Of a DNA stretch of 64,000 bases, positions 52,040 through 59,807 are shown piece by piece. How positions within the stretch are numbered: the first letter of the stretch is position 1; every line of letters starts with the position of its first letter. This stretch comes from Ancylobacter sp. Lp-2 (GTDB lineage Bacteria > Pseudomonadota > Alphaproteobacteria > Rhizobiales > Xanthobacteraceae). The notes under the pieces were generated by a model that saw nothing but the letters and a program-made list of their open reading frames with translations, was not told where the DNA came from and searched no databases. The DNA lies in NCBI RefSeq assembly GCF_020523795.1, contig NZ_JAJALI010000005.1, forward strand, positions 340,493 through 404,492. The letters are read 5' to 3'. Made by a program: the position numbers and the translations under genes.

Positions 52040-53641
52040 ATGGTCGATCCTGACACCTCCACAGGGGATTGGAGCCCGGCGCAGGCGAGCGCGCTCGCCT
52101 ATCTCGGCGACCGGCAGGCGGATTTCTCCGCCGACCACATGACCATCTGGAACCTGCACGAGCCGTCCTGGCGGGAGTACAAATCCTCCGCCTGGTACAT
52201 GGACCGGCTGGAGACGGAAGGCTTCACGGTGGAGCGCGGCACGGCGGGCATGCCGACCGCCTTCCGCGCCCGCTGGTCGAACGGTCCCGGCCCGGTGATC
52301 GCCGGCTACGCCGAATATGACGCGGTGCCCGGCCAGACGCAGGCGCCGGTGCCCTATCGCGCCCCGCGCCCCGGCGAGAGCCCGCGCGCGGCCGGCCATA
52401 CCGATCCGCATTCGGCGCTCGGCATGGGATCCTTTGCCGGCTTCCTTGCCGCCAAGCGGGCGATGGAGGAACACGGCATCGGCGGCACGCTGGTCTATTT
52501 CGGCGAGCCGGCCGAGAAGATGTGCGGCGCCAAGCCGGTGCATGCGGCGCATGGCTTTTATGACGGGTTGGACGCCGCCTTCAGCTTCCACCCGCACTCC
52601 TTCCCGGCGCTGACCAATGGCTGCTTCTGGGAGACCACCAGCGCTCCCTATTGGAGCCGCATCTACACCTTCGAGTGCGAGAATCCGGAGACGTGGCAGA
52701 ACGAGGCCGCCGGCGGCACGGTGAGCCATGTGCACGCCATGGCGCGGGCGCCCGGCGCCATCGACGCGGTGTGCCTGATGTACACCAACTCGAAGATGAT
52801 GAAGGAATCCATGCTGCCGCATTCCGGCTCGTGGACGCTCAACGAGTTCATCCCGATCGCCGGGCAGGCCACCGCCGACAACATCGCCCCCGGCATCGGA
52901 CAGATCCAGTATTCCATGCGCGCGCCCAACCTCGCCATGTGCGAGGCGGCCTTCGCGGTGCTCGACCGCAACGCCGACCACATCGCGGCGATGACGCATT
53001 GCACCGTCACCAAGGCGTGGATCACCAAGACCCGCGCCGGCCTGCCCAACACCGCGATGTCGAAGCTGACCTTCGGCAACTTCGAAAAACTCGGCGCGCC
53101 GGTGTGGAGCGAGGAGGCGAAGGACTTCGCCCGCCAACTCCAGAACGGACTCGGGCTGGAGCCGATGGACGAGCCGTTCCTCGCCGGCATGGAAAAGCTG
53201 ACCCCGCCCTGGGAGGCGGAGGCGGCGTTCCGGGCGCAGTTGCCGGCCTGGCAGCTGAACTACGCCGCCGACGATTATGTCGACTACACCTGGCACGCGC
53301 CGACGGTGCGACTCTATGTGGCCCGCCCGACCTTGCAGCCACCCCAGCCCGGCTACCGCTACCCGGAATGGACCCGCAACGCCATGGGTGGGGTGCCGGC
53401 CTGCATCGACCCGATGTGGAGCAAGGCGGCTTCGGTGATCGCCACCACGGTGATCGAGCTGATGACCGATCCGGCGGCGCTGGCGGCGATCCGCGCCGAG
53501 TTCGAGGAACGCACCGGCGGCGGAGTCGGCGGCAGCAAATGGGTGGCGCCGCTGCTGCCTAAGGATTTTGCGGCCCCGATCGGTTATCGCTGGCCGGAAT
53601 ATGTCGACACCCCGCGCGGGCGGGAATGGAGCGTGCCGTGA
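52040..53641 (+). CDS. M20 amidohydrolase, AbgB-like, with divergent metal motif
   Basis: Large M20D-type amidohydrolase of 533 residues resembling AbgB (p-aminobenzoyl-glutamate hydrolase). EYDAVPG (92-98), [12 protein letters not shown] (155-166) and the lid domain are recognisable. The usual HACGHN segment of the family is replaced by [11 protein letters not shown] (118-128) after a proline-rich insertion, keeping possible ligands His120 and His124. The ATG at 52040 has GAGGTG upstream; a GTG at 52034 is possible. It lies directly after the deiminase-fold gene and likely hydrolyses an amide in the same pathway. Confidence 0.85.
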   Translation: MVDPDTSTGDWSPAQASALAYLGDRQADFSADHMTIWNLHEPSWREYKSSAWYMDRLETEGFTVERGTAGMPTAFRARWSNGPGPVIAGYAEYDAVPGQTQAPVPYRAPRPGESPRAAGHTDPHSALGMGSFAGFLAAKRAMEEHGIGGTLVYFGEPAEKMCGAKPVHAAHGFYDGLDAAFSFHPHSFPALTNGCFWETTSAPYWSRIYTFECENPETWQNEAAGGTVSHVHAMARAPGAIDAVCLMYTNSKMMKESMLPHSGSWTLNEFIPIAGQATADNIAPGIGQIQYSMRAPNLAMCEAAFAVLDRNADHIAAMTHCTVTKAWITKTRAGLPNTAMSKLTFGNFEKLGAPVWSEEAKDFARQLQNGLGLEPMDEPFLAGMEKLTPPWEAEAAFRAQLPAWQLNYAADDYVDYTWHAPTVRLYVARPTLQPPQPGYRYPEWTRNAMGGVPACIDPMWSKAASVIATTVIELMTDPAALAAIRAEFEERTGGGVGGSKWVAPLLPKDFAAPIGYRWPEYVDTPRGREWSVP

Positions 53642-54327
53642 TCGGCGCGGCGCCGGGCGGGATGAGCGTGTCGCAGGCGGTGGACGGCCGCGTCTCGACG
53701 CGCGCCTTTCTCGACCGCCCAGTGCCGCGCGCCCTCCTCGAAGACGTGCTGCGCCGGGCGGCGCGGGCGCCTTCCGGCGGCAACCTCCAGCCCTGGACGG
53801 CGCGGCTCGTCGACGGCGAGGAGATCGCCGCGCTGAAGGCGCTGATGTGTGTCCGCATTGCCGAGCTGCCGGACGGCGAGCCGATGGCGCATCCCTTCTA
53901 CCCGCCGGTGCTGACCCCGGCCGCGCTCGCCCGCCGCCGGCGCAACGGCGAGATCCTCTACGGCGCTCTTGGCATCGACCGCCACGATGCGGTGGCCCGC
54001 AAGGCGTGGATCGACGAGAACTTCCAGTTCTTCGGCGCCCCGGCCGGCGTGCTCCTCTTCATCGGCCGGGAGGCCACGCCCTATCAGTGGCTCGACCTCG
54101 GCATCTACCTGCAGACCGTGCTGCTGCTCCTGCGCGAGGCCGGGCTCGATGCCTGCCCGCAGGCCGACTGGGCGATGTACGCGCCGACGGTGGCGACCTT
54201 CCTGGACGCGCCGCCCGACCTCATGCTCATCTGCGGCATCGCCATCGGCCATGCCGATCCGGCCCGCCCGGAGAATTTCATCCGTACCGAGCGCGACGAC
54301 CCGCTCGCCGCCTTCACCCTTCGCTGA
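53626..54327 (+). CDS. Nitroreductase family protein
   Basis: FMN-dependent oxidoreductase of 233 residues. N-terminal [23 protein letters not shown] split and [10 protein letters not shown] are the FMN-binding hallmarks of the nitroreductase family, and [25 protein letters not shown] is the dimer/FMN helix. Members reduce nitro groups, quinones or enones, or break down flavins. The ATG at 53626 overlaps the M20 gene by 16 nt; a GTG at 53638 with GGAG upstream is an alternative. Third gene of the operon. Confidence 0.9.
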   Translation: MERAVIGAAPGGMSVSQAVDGRVSTRAFLDRPVPRALLEDVLRRAARAPSGGNLQPWTARLVDGEEIAALKALMCVRIAELPDGEPMAHPFYPPVLTPAALARRRRNGEILYGALGIDRHDAVARKAWIDENFQFFGAPAGVLLFIGREATPYQWLDLGIYLQTVLLLLREAGLDACPQADWAMYAPTVATFLDAPPDLMLICGIAIGHADPARPENFIRTERDDPLAAFTLR

Positions 54328-54357
54328 CCGCCCCCGTCGCCTGCCCCGGAGCCGCCC

Positions 54358-55131
54358 ATGCCGATCCCCGCCGTGCCGCCCGCCCCGCCCGCCCCGGGCT
54401 ACCAGCCCACCGAGCAGGAACTGCGCGAGGACCTCGCCGCCGCCTACCGGCTGATCGCCCATTTCGGCATGTCCGACACGGTGTTCACCCATCTCTCGGT
54501 GCGGCTGCCGGGCGAGGGGCATCGCTTCCTGGTCAATCCCTACGGCCTGCTGTTCGAGGAGATCACCGCCTCGTCGCTGGTGGTGGTCGACGCCGAGGGC
54601 GAGCCGGCGCAGGAGACCTCCTGGCCGGTGAACCCGGCCGGCTTCGTCATCCATTCGGCGGTGCATCGCGAGCGGCACGACGCCGCCTGCGTGATGCACA
54701 CCCACACGCTGGCCGGCATGACGGTGGCGGCGCAGGAAGGCGGGCTGCTGCCGCTCAACCAGATGAGCATCGAGTTCTATGACGAGGTCGGCATCCACGA
54801 CTATGAGGGCATCGCCGCCGACGACAACCTCACCGAGCGCGAGCGGCTGGTGCGCGACCTCGGCACGGGGCACGCGCTGATCCTGCGCAATCACGGCCTG
54901 CTGACCGTCGGCGCCACCGTCGCCGAGGCGTTCTACTGGATGTACTATCTGGAGCAGTCCTGCCGCATCCAAGTGGCGGCGCAGTCGACCGGCGTACCGC
55001 TGTCGATCCCGCCCTCGCAGGTGGTGGCGCGCACCGCCAAGCAGTTCGGCGGCGAGGCCAACAAGGGCTGGCTGCCCTGGCAGGCCTTCCGCCGGAAGCT
55101 CGACCGCGAGCAGCCGGACTATCGTTCGTGA
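54358..55131 (+). CDS. Class II aldolase/adducin family protein
   Basis: Enzyme of 257 residues with MSDTVFTHLSVRLPG, IHSAVHRERHDAACVMHTHTLAG (zinc ligands) and LRNHGLLTVGATVAEAFYWMYYLE (third His). The proline-rich first 15 residues precede the domain. This branch is common in catabolic operons but mostly uncharacterised. GGAG precedes the ATG at 54358. It sits between the nitroreductase and the ThDP enzyme, so a C-C bond cleavage or decarboxylation late in the pathway is likely. Confidence 0.9.
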   Translation: MPIPAVPPAPPAPGYQPTEQELREDLAAAYRLIAHFGMSDTVFTHLSVRLPGEGHRFLVNPYGLLFEEITASSLVVVDAEGEPAQETSWPVNPAGFVIHSAVHRERHDAACVMHTHTLAGMTVAAQEGGLLPLNQMSIEFYDEVGIHDYEGIAADDNLTERERLVRDLGTGHALILRNHGLLTVGATVAEAFYWMYYLEQSCRIQVAAQSTGVPLSIPPSQVVARTAKQFGGEANKGWLPWQAFRRKLDREQPDYRS

Positions 55132-55148
55132 GCACCGGAGGCGGGGCG

Positions 55149-56756
55149 ATGAGGCACATGACCGGCGGCGAGGCGGTCGTCGACGCGCTGAAGGCGAACG
55201 GCGTCGAGACGCTCTACGCCATTCCCGGCATCCAGCTCGACCATTTGTTCAACGCGCTGTACGGCGCGCAGAACTGGCTGACCATCGTCAATGCCCGCCA
55301 CGAGCAGGGCGTCGCCTATATGGCGCTCGGCCATGCGCAGTCGACCGGGGAGCCCGGCGTCTATGTCTGCGTGCCCGGCCCCGGCTTCCTCAACACCGCC
55401 GCCGCGCTTGCCACCGCCTATGCGGTGCGCGCGCCGGTGCTGGCGCTGATCGGCCAGATCGCCTCCACCGCCATCGGGGTCGGTGGCGGCGAGCTGCACG
55501 AGCTGCCGGACCAGACCGCCATGGTGAAGGGGCTGACGCGCTGGAGCGGCATCGCCCGCACGCCGGAGGAGATCCCGGCGCTGATGGAGACCGCCTTCGC
55601 CAAGCTGAAGGCCGGCATCGCGCCGGTCGCCGTCGAGCTCCCCGCCGACGTGCTGCTGGCGGCGGCCGAGCTGCCGGCGGCACGTGCCGCCGTTGCCGCG
55701 CCGCCGCGCGCGCCGATCGCCCATGCCGTCACCCGCGCCGCCGCCCTGCTCGCGCAGGCCAAGGCACCGCTGATCTTCGTCGGCTCCGGCGCCTATGGCG
55801 GCGAGGCGGCGCTGTTGCGCCTCGCCGAGCATCTGGAAGCGCCGGTCGTGGCGCATCTGCAGGGGCGCGGGGTGCTGCCGAGCACGCACAAGCTGGCGGT
55901 GGGCTTCGCGGAAGGCCAGCGGCTATGGGCCGAGGCGGATGTGGTGCTGGCCGTCGGCACTCGCTTCCACGAGGCGCGGCGCAACTGGGGCGAACGCGCG
56001 GGGATGCGGGTCATCCGGGTCGACATCGACCCGGCGCAGTTCTCGCGCGGCACGCCGCCGGAGATCGCCATCGAGGCCGACGCACCGCTCACCCTCGTGG
56101 CGCTTGCCGAGGCGGTGGAGGCCGGGCCAGCCAAAACCGACCGCGCCGACGCCATCGCGGCGCTGAAGGCGGAGATCGCCGCGGCCTTCGCCACCCGCCT
56201 CGCGCCGCAGATGGCCTATGTGCGGGCGCTGCGCGAGGTGTTGCCGGCCGAGGCGCGCATCGTCGCCGACTACACCCAGATCGGCTACGTCTCGACCGGC
56301 GCCTTCGACGTCGCCGCGCCGCGCCTCCTGCTCACGCCGGGCTACCAGGGCACGCTCGGCTTCGCCTATGCCACCGCGCTCGGCGCCAAATCAGCCAATC
56401 CCGAGGTGCCGGTGGTGGCGCTGTGCGGCGATGGCGGTTTCCTGTTCACCGGCAACGAGCTCGCCACCGCCGTGCAGCACGGCATCAAGGCCATCGGCGT
56501 GGTGTTCGTCGACGGCGCCTATGGCAATGTCCGGCGCATGCAGGAAGACCTGTATGGCGGCAAGGTCGTCGCAACCGGCCTCACCAACCCGGACTTCGTG
56601 CGCTACGCCGAGAGCTTCGGTGCGAAGGCGCGCCGCGCCGAGGGTCCTGAAGCCTTCGCCGATGCGCTGCGCTGGGCCATGGAACAGACGGGGCCGACGC
56701 TGATCGAGGTGCCCGTGTCAAAGTTCCCCAGCCCGTGGGATCTTCTCGAACCCTGA
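55149..56756 (+). CDS. Thiamine-diphosphate-dependent enzyme, acetolactate synthase large-subunit-like
   Basis: ThDP enzyme of 535 residues. Catalytic Glu52 in NARHEQG; N-terminal Pyr domain with GEAVVDALKANGVETLYAIPG; central domain with GRGVLPSTH; C-terminal PP domain with the ThDP motif GDGGFLFTGNELATAVQHG ... GAYGNVR. No small subunit is adjacent and branched-chain genes are absent, so it is not a biosynthetic acetolactate synthase; a 2-oxo-acid decarboxylase or carboligase such as glyoxylate carboligase-like is possible. GGAGG precedes the ATG at 55149, favouring it over the overlapping GTG at 55128. Last gene of the operon. Confidence 0.9.
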   Translation: MRHMTGGEAVVDALKANGVETLYAIPGIQLDHLFNALYGAQNWLTIVNARHEQGVAYMALGHAQSTGEPGVYVCVPGPGFLNTAAALATAYAVRAPVLALIGQIASTAIGVGGGELHELPDQTAMVKGLTRWSGIARTPEEIPALMETAFAKLKAGIAPVAVELPADVLLAAAELPAARAAVAAPPRAPIAHAVTRAAALLAQAKAPLIFVGSGAYGGEAALLRLAEHLEAPVVAHLQGRGVLPSTHKLAVGFAEGQRLWAEADVVLAVGTRFHEARRNWGERAGMRVIRVDIDPAQFSRGTPPEIAIEADAPLTLVALAEAVEAGPAKTDRADAIAALKAEIAAAFATRLAPQMAYVRALREVLPAEARIVADYTQIGYVSTGAFDVAAPRLLLTPGYQGTLGFAYATALGAKSANPEVPVVALCGDGGFLFTGNELATAVQHGIKAIGVVFVDGAYGNVRRMQEDLYGGKVVATGLTNPDFVRYAESFGAKARRAEGPEAFADALRWAMEQTGPTLIEVPVSKFPSPWDLLEP

Positions 56757-56786
56757 TCTCAGCCGACACCATCTCCGACGAAATTG

Positions 56787-56814
56787 GCCGGGCCGCTTAG
56801 GCGACCCGGCTTTT
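56787..56814 (+). terminator. Intrinsic terminator after the ThDP gene
   Basis: Stem GCCGGGCCGC / GCGACCCGGC (one mismatch in 10 bp) with loop TTAG and then TTTT, 30 nt beyond the ThDP gene stop. It ends the plus-strand operon and lies just before the convergent EamA-fusion gene's stop. Confidence 0.82.
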
Positions 56815-56819
56815 CCGCG

Positions 56820-57296
56820 TCAGGCGGCCGCCGGATCAGTGATCTGGTGGTCGTACTGGTCGCCCTTGGTGACGAAGGGCACGATCTTCACCGTGCCGTC
56901 GGCGTTCACCGTGAAGCCGCGCACGCCGGCATAGGAGATGGCGTTGTCCTCGAGCAGCTTCTGCGCCACCGCCTCCTGACCGGCCGGCACATAGACGAAG
57001 AAGTGCTTCACCTGGGTCGGGGTGTCGTTGTCGGTCAGCTCCGAACCGGCCTTGAGATAGGGCAGCGCCTGCGGGCCGATCGCCATCTCCACCTCGCCCA
57101 GCTCGCGCACCCGGCCGGTGCGGTCGGTGATGACGATGTCCGGGAAATGTGCGCCGGCCGGGGTCGGGATCGACGCCTTGGCCTGCGGCACATTGGTGGT
57201 GGTGACGTAGCCCTCCGGCCAAGTGGTCTGGCCCGGGAAGGGGAAGCGGTATTTGGCGATGTAGTTGACCACGAGATCGTGGGTTTCCTTCGACAT
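56820..57296 (-). CDS. Possible independent product: uncharacterised soluble protein from an internal start
   Basis: ATG at 57296 is preceded by AGGAGA 5 nt upstream, an excellent ribosome-binding site, and opens a 158-residue soluble protein in the same frame as the EamA transporter. Notable segments are TWPEGYVTTTNVPQAKASI, FPDIVITDRTGRVRELGEVEMA and VKHFFVYVPAGQEAVAQKLL. The PDIV...GEVE pair is reminiscent of PD-(D/E)XK-like proteins, but this is weak and no function is recognised. The strong internal signal suggests it is made separately even if the fusion is also produced. Confidence 0.55.
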   Translation of the reverse strand: MSKETHDLVVNYIAKYRFPFPGQTTWPEGYVTTTNVPQAKASIPTPAGAHFPDIVITDRTGRVRELGEVEMAIGPQALPYLKAGSELTDNDTPTQVKHFFVYVPAGQEAVAQKLLEDNAISYAGVRGFTVNADGTVKIVPFVTKGDQYDHQITDPAAA

Positions 57297-58307
57297 GCTT
57301 GTCTCCTGTTGCGAAGGGGGAAGGAAGGGGGTGAGCGGCAGGCCCGGCAGCGCCGCGAGCTCGCCGGGAGCCAGCGCGTCCGAGACCAGCGCGTCCGGGG
57401 CCTGCGCGCCGCCATCGGCGCGACGGCTCTCCAGCCGCACCGCCTGCACGCCGGAGATCACCACCAGCACGGCACCGAAGGTGACCAGCGCGGTCGGCAC
57501 GTCGCCGAACATCAGGTAGCCGAGCGCGAAGCCGGTGATCAGCCCGCCATATTCGAGCACGGCGATGAGATGCGCCGGGAGGCGCCGCGCCGCCTCATAG
57601 AGGGCGAACTGGCCGGTGCCGCCGACGACGCCGATCAGCGCCACGCCGAACAGCTCGGCCGGCGCGAGATGCCAGCCGGTGAAGGGCAACTGCACGGCGC
57701 CGGCGAGCACGAACACGCCGTTGGCCACCGTCACCTGTACGAGGCTGCTCTCCTCGCTCGCCATCGAGCGCAGCATCAAGAGCGCCGCCGCCCACAGCGC
57801 GGAGGAGGCGAGCGCCAGCGCCACCGCGGTGGTCAGTTCGAAGCGCACCAGCCCGCTCGCCAGCACCACGCCGAGGAAGCCGACGAGGATCGCCAGCCAG
57901 TGCCGTGCGCTCGGCCATTCGCCGAGCACCGGGCCGGACGCGACGGCGACGAAGATCGGCGAGACGAAATACAAAGTCACCGCCTGGGCGAGCGGCATCT
58001 CCGCCAAAGCGAGGTAGAAGCAGCTCCAGGCGGCGAACATCACCAGCGCGCGCAGGATCATCGTGCGCTTCACCGGCGAGCGCACGATGCGCCCCGCCAG
58101 CCGGCCGCGCCCGAAGGCGAGGGCCAGCGCCATGACGGTGAAGCTGCGCACCAGCAGCAGCTGCGCCACCGGCACCGCCTCGACGAACCGCTTGGTGAGG
58201 GCGTCCTGCAGGGGCAGCATCACGTCGGACACCATCACCAGCGCGACGGCGACCAGGAACGCCCCGCGACCGGCCGGGAGCGCGAGCGCGGGCTGGCGCG
58301 GGCTCAT
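56820..58307 (-). CDS. EamA/DMT-family transporter fused in frame to a soluble C-terminal domain
   Basis: Reading frame of 495 residues. Residues about 15-300 are a ten-helix drug/metabolite transporter with two EamA repeats (ALAEMPLAQAVTLYFVSPIF, ARRLPAHLIAVLEYGGLITG). Typical family members end near residue 300; here the frame runs on through an acidic/proline linker (about 300-337) into a hydrophilic domain of 158 residues. No stop separates them, though the second part has its own start signals. The ATG at 58307 has GGGAG 7 nt upstream; operator C lies 80 bp before it. Likely role: import or export of a compound of the neighbouring pathway. Confidence 0.85.
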   Translation of the reverse strand: MSPRQPALALPAGRGAFLVAVALVMVSDVMLPLQDALTKRFVEAVPVAQLLLVRSFTVMALALAFGRGRLAGRIVRSPVKRTMILRALVMFAAWSCFYLALAEMPLAQAVTLYFVSPIFVAVASGPVLGEWPSARHWLAILVGFLGVVLASGLVRFELTTAVALALASSALWAAALLMLRSMASEESSLVQVTVANGVFVLAGAVQLPFTGWHLAPAELFGVALIGVVGGTGQFALYEAARRLPAHLIAVLEYGGLITGFALGYLMFGDVPTALVTFGAVLVVISGVQAVRLESRRADGGAQAPDALVSDALAPGELAALPGLPLTPFLPPSQQETSMSKETHDLVVNYIAKYRFPFPGQTTWPEGYVTTTNVPQAKASIPTPAGAHFPDIVITDRTGRVRELGEVEMAIGPQALPYLKAGSELTDNDTPTQVKHFFVYVPAGQEAVAQKLLEDNAISYAGVRGFTVNADGTVKIVPFVTKGDQYDHQITDPAAA

Positions 58308-58386
58308 GCGGCGGCTCCCGGCGGCGCGGACATCGATGACGCTCCCCTCGCGCGGCGCCGTCCGGTCCCGCGCCGAAATATCTATA

Positions 58387-58407
58387 GTCAACTCTATTTT
58401 TGGAGTT
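58387..58407. promoter_or_regulatory. Operator C upstream of the EamA gene
   Basis: Contains GTCAACTCTATTTTT, identical to operator A, and continues as GGAGTT to give AACTC-TATTTTTG-GAGTT (58390-58407), a perfect 5-bp inverted repeat with 8-bp spacer. It lies 80 bp before the EamA start and overlaps a TATAGAT -10-like sequence on the minus strand. Confidence 0.75.
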
Positions 58408-58550
58408 TGCTTTGCATTTCGCTGAACGTCAATGGGCGTCCCGCGCGCTTCACAGCCTGCCCGCCCCCATGAAGAACCGACGCCGCGCCGGTTCCGGCGG
58501 CAGCGCGGCGGTACGTCATCCGGAAAACGCCGGTGTCGCGGGGCCGCCGC

Positions 58551-59327
58551 TCAGGCCCCGGCGACGATGAGCTCGATGCCGGCGCCGGCGATCGCCCGCG
58601 CCATCGGCTCGGCCGGGGCGAGATCGGTGACCAGCGTGTCGATGCGGCTCAGCGGGGCGATCTCGAACACCGCCCGGCGGTCGAGCTTGGAATGGTCGGC
58701 CAGCACGGTGACGCGGTCGGCCTGCTCGATCATCGCCTTGGCGATCTCGGCCTCCTGCAGGTCGAAATCCATGACGCAGGCCTGGTCGATGGCGCCGATG
58801 GTCAGCACCGCATGGCGGGCGCGGAACTTGCCGATCTGCTCCAGCGCCAGCGGCCCCAGGCTCTCGCCGGCATCCACGCCATAGGCGCCGCCGATGAGAA
58901 ACACCTTGTGGCTGTGATTGCCGGCCAGCGTCGCGGCGATGCGCGGCGAATTGGTGATCGTCACCAGCGCCGGGCCGGTGGCCAGCGCCTCGGCGAAGGC
59001 GATGGTCGTGCTGCCGGTATCGATGAACAGCGAATCCTCGGGCCGGAACAGGCGGGCCGCGGCACGGGCGATGGCCTTCTTGCCGGCGGCGTTCTGCGCC
59101 AGACGCTGCGCGAACGGCCACTCCGTCTCCATCATCGAGGCGGGGGCGAGGATCGCCCTGGCACCACCGTGGAAGCGCCGCAGCCGGCCGTCGCGGTCGA
59201 GGCGCGCAAGGTCGCGGCGCACCGTCTCGCGGGAGACCTGGAGATGGTCCGCCAGCGCCTCGACGGTCATTTCGCCGGAGCGAGCGAGCAGCGCGACGAT
59301 TTCTTCAAAGCGCGAGGAGGGCTGCAC
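58551..59327 (-). CDS. DeoR/GlpR-family regulator
   Basis: Transcription factor of 258 residues. N-terminal DeoR HTH (RFEEIVALLARSGEMTVEA, then LADHLQVSRETVRRDLARLD) and a C-terminal sugar-phosphate sensor domain with IDTGSTTIAFAEAL, FLIGGAYGVDAGES and VLADHSKLDRRA. The family typically senses phosphorylated sugars or glycerol 3-phosphate. GTG start at 59327 with GAGGAC upstream. Divergent from the GlpA/GlpB-like and kinase genes across 480 bp, so it is their likely repressor. Confidence 0.93.
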   Translation of the reverse strand: MQPSSRFEEIVALLARSGEMTVEALADHLQVSRETVRRDLARLDRDGRLRRFHGGARAILAPASMMETEWPFAQRLAQNAAGKKAIARAAARLFRPEDSLFIDTGSTTIAFAEALATGPALVTITNSPRIAATLAGNHSHKVFLIGGAYGVDAGESLGPLALEQIGKFRARHAVLTIGAIDQACVMDFDLQEAEIAKAMIEQADRVTVLADHSKLDRRAVFEIAPLSRIDTLVTDLAPAEPMARAIAGAGIELIVAGA

Positions 59328-59807
59328 GGCGGGGTCCTCAACTGCGTCCCCGCCGAAGGGCGGGGTGGAATCGGCAAGTCAGTCGGCTGGAGCGGTCAAT
59401 CGCCGGCGAAGCGTGTCGAACGACTTTCTATTCAAGCGTTTAGCTGTCCGGCCCTGCGACGGAGATCCCGTGCATACGACCATTCGGTCATAATATCACA
59501 TAGATTGTCGCCTGTTCGGGCATATCTTCATAGAATGAAGACGACCGAACGGACGAAAACGTCAGGAACCGGGCTTCACTTCGCGCGGGAAACCGATACA
59601 GTGCCGTCCATGCGAACACAGAAGGCATGCACAATGGCTGTGCAGAGCCTGCGAGGGAAAGACAGCTGACAGGTCCGGCCGGCCGCGTCGCAGGGCACTC
59701 GCGCGCGACATGATGGGGCATAAGGCGAGCCTCGACGCCGCCTCGCCTCCCTCCGGCCGCCGGCTCCGATGGCCGGCAGCGAGATGACGACAGGATAAGC
59801 GAGCGCC
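59328..59807. other. 480-bp divergent intergenic region, DeoR to GlpA-like gene
   Basis: No credible gene; a 45-codon frame at 59535-59669 lacks a ribosome-binding site and family resemblance. Bases 59485-59560 are AT-richer and contain ATAATATCACATAGAT and the tandem half-sites GACCGAAC/GGACGAAA (59543-59558), of the GAAAC/TTCG style often bound by DeoR-family proteins. Promoters for both directions are probably here. Confidence 0.45.

Noticed and set aside
45141..56756. Assignment of the 45-57 kb genes as an allantoin pathway (PuuE, AllC and glyoxylate carboligase)
   Set aside because: The NodB-family, M20 and ThDP proteins fit only at superfamily level; the deiminase-fold, AbgB-like, nitroreductase and aldolase genes have no place in allantoin breakdown, and no ureidoglycolate or tartronate-semialdehyde enzymes are present.
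55149..56756. Biosynthetic acetolactate synthase (ilvB)
   Set aside because: No ilvN/ilvH small subunit or other branched-chain gene is adjacent and the gene ends a catabolic operon.
59535..59669. 45-codon frame in the DeoR-GlpA-like gap
   Set aside because: It lies in the presumed promoter region, lacks a convincing ribosome-binding site and shows no hydrophobic or conserved pattern.
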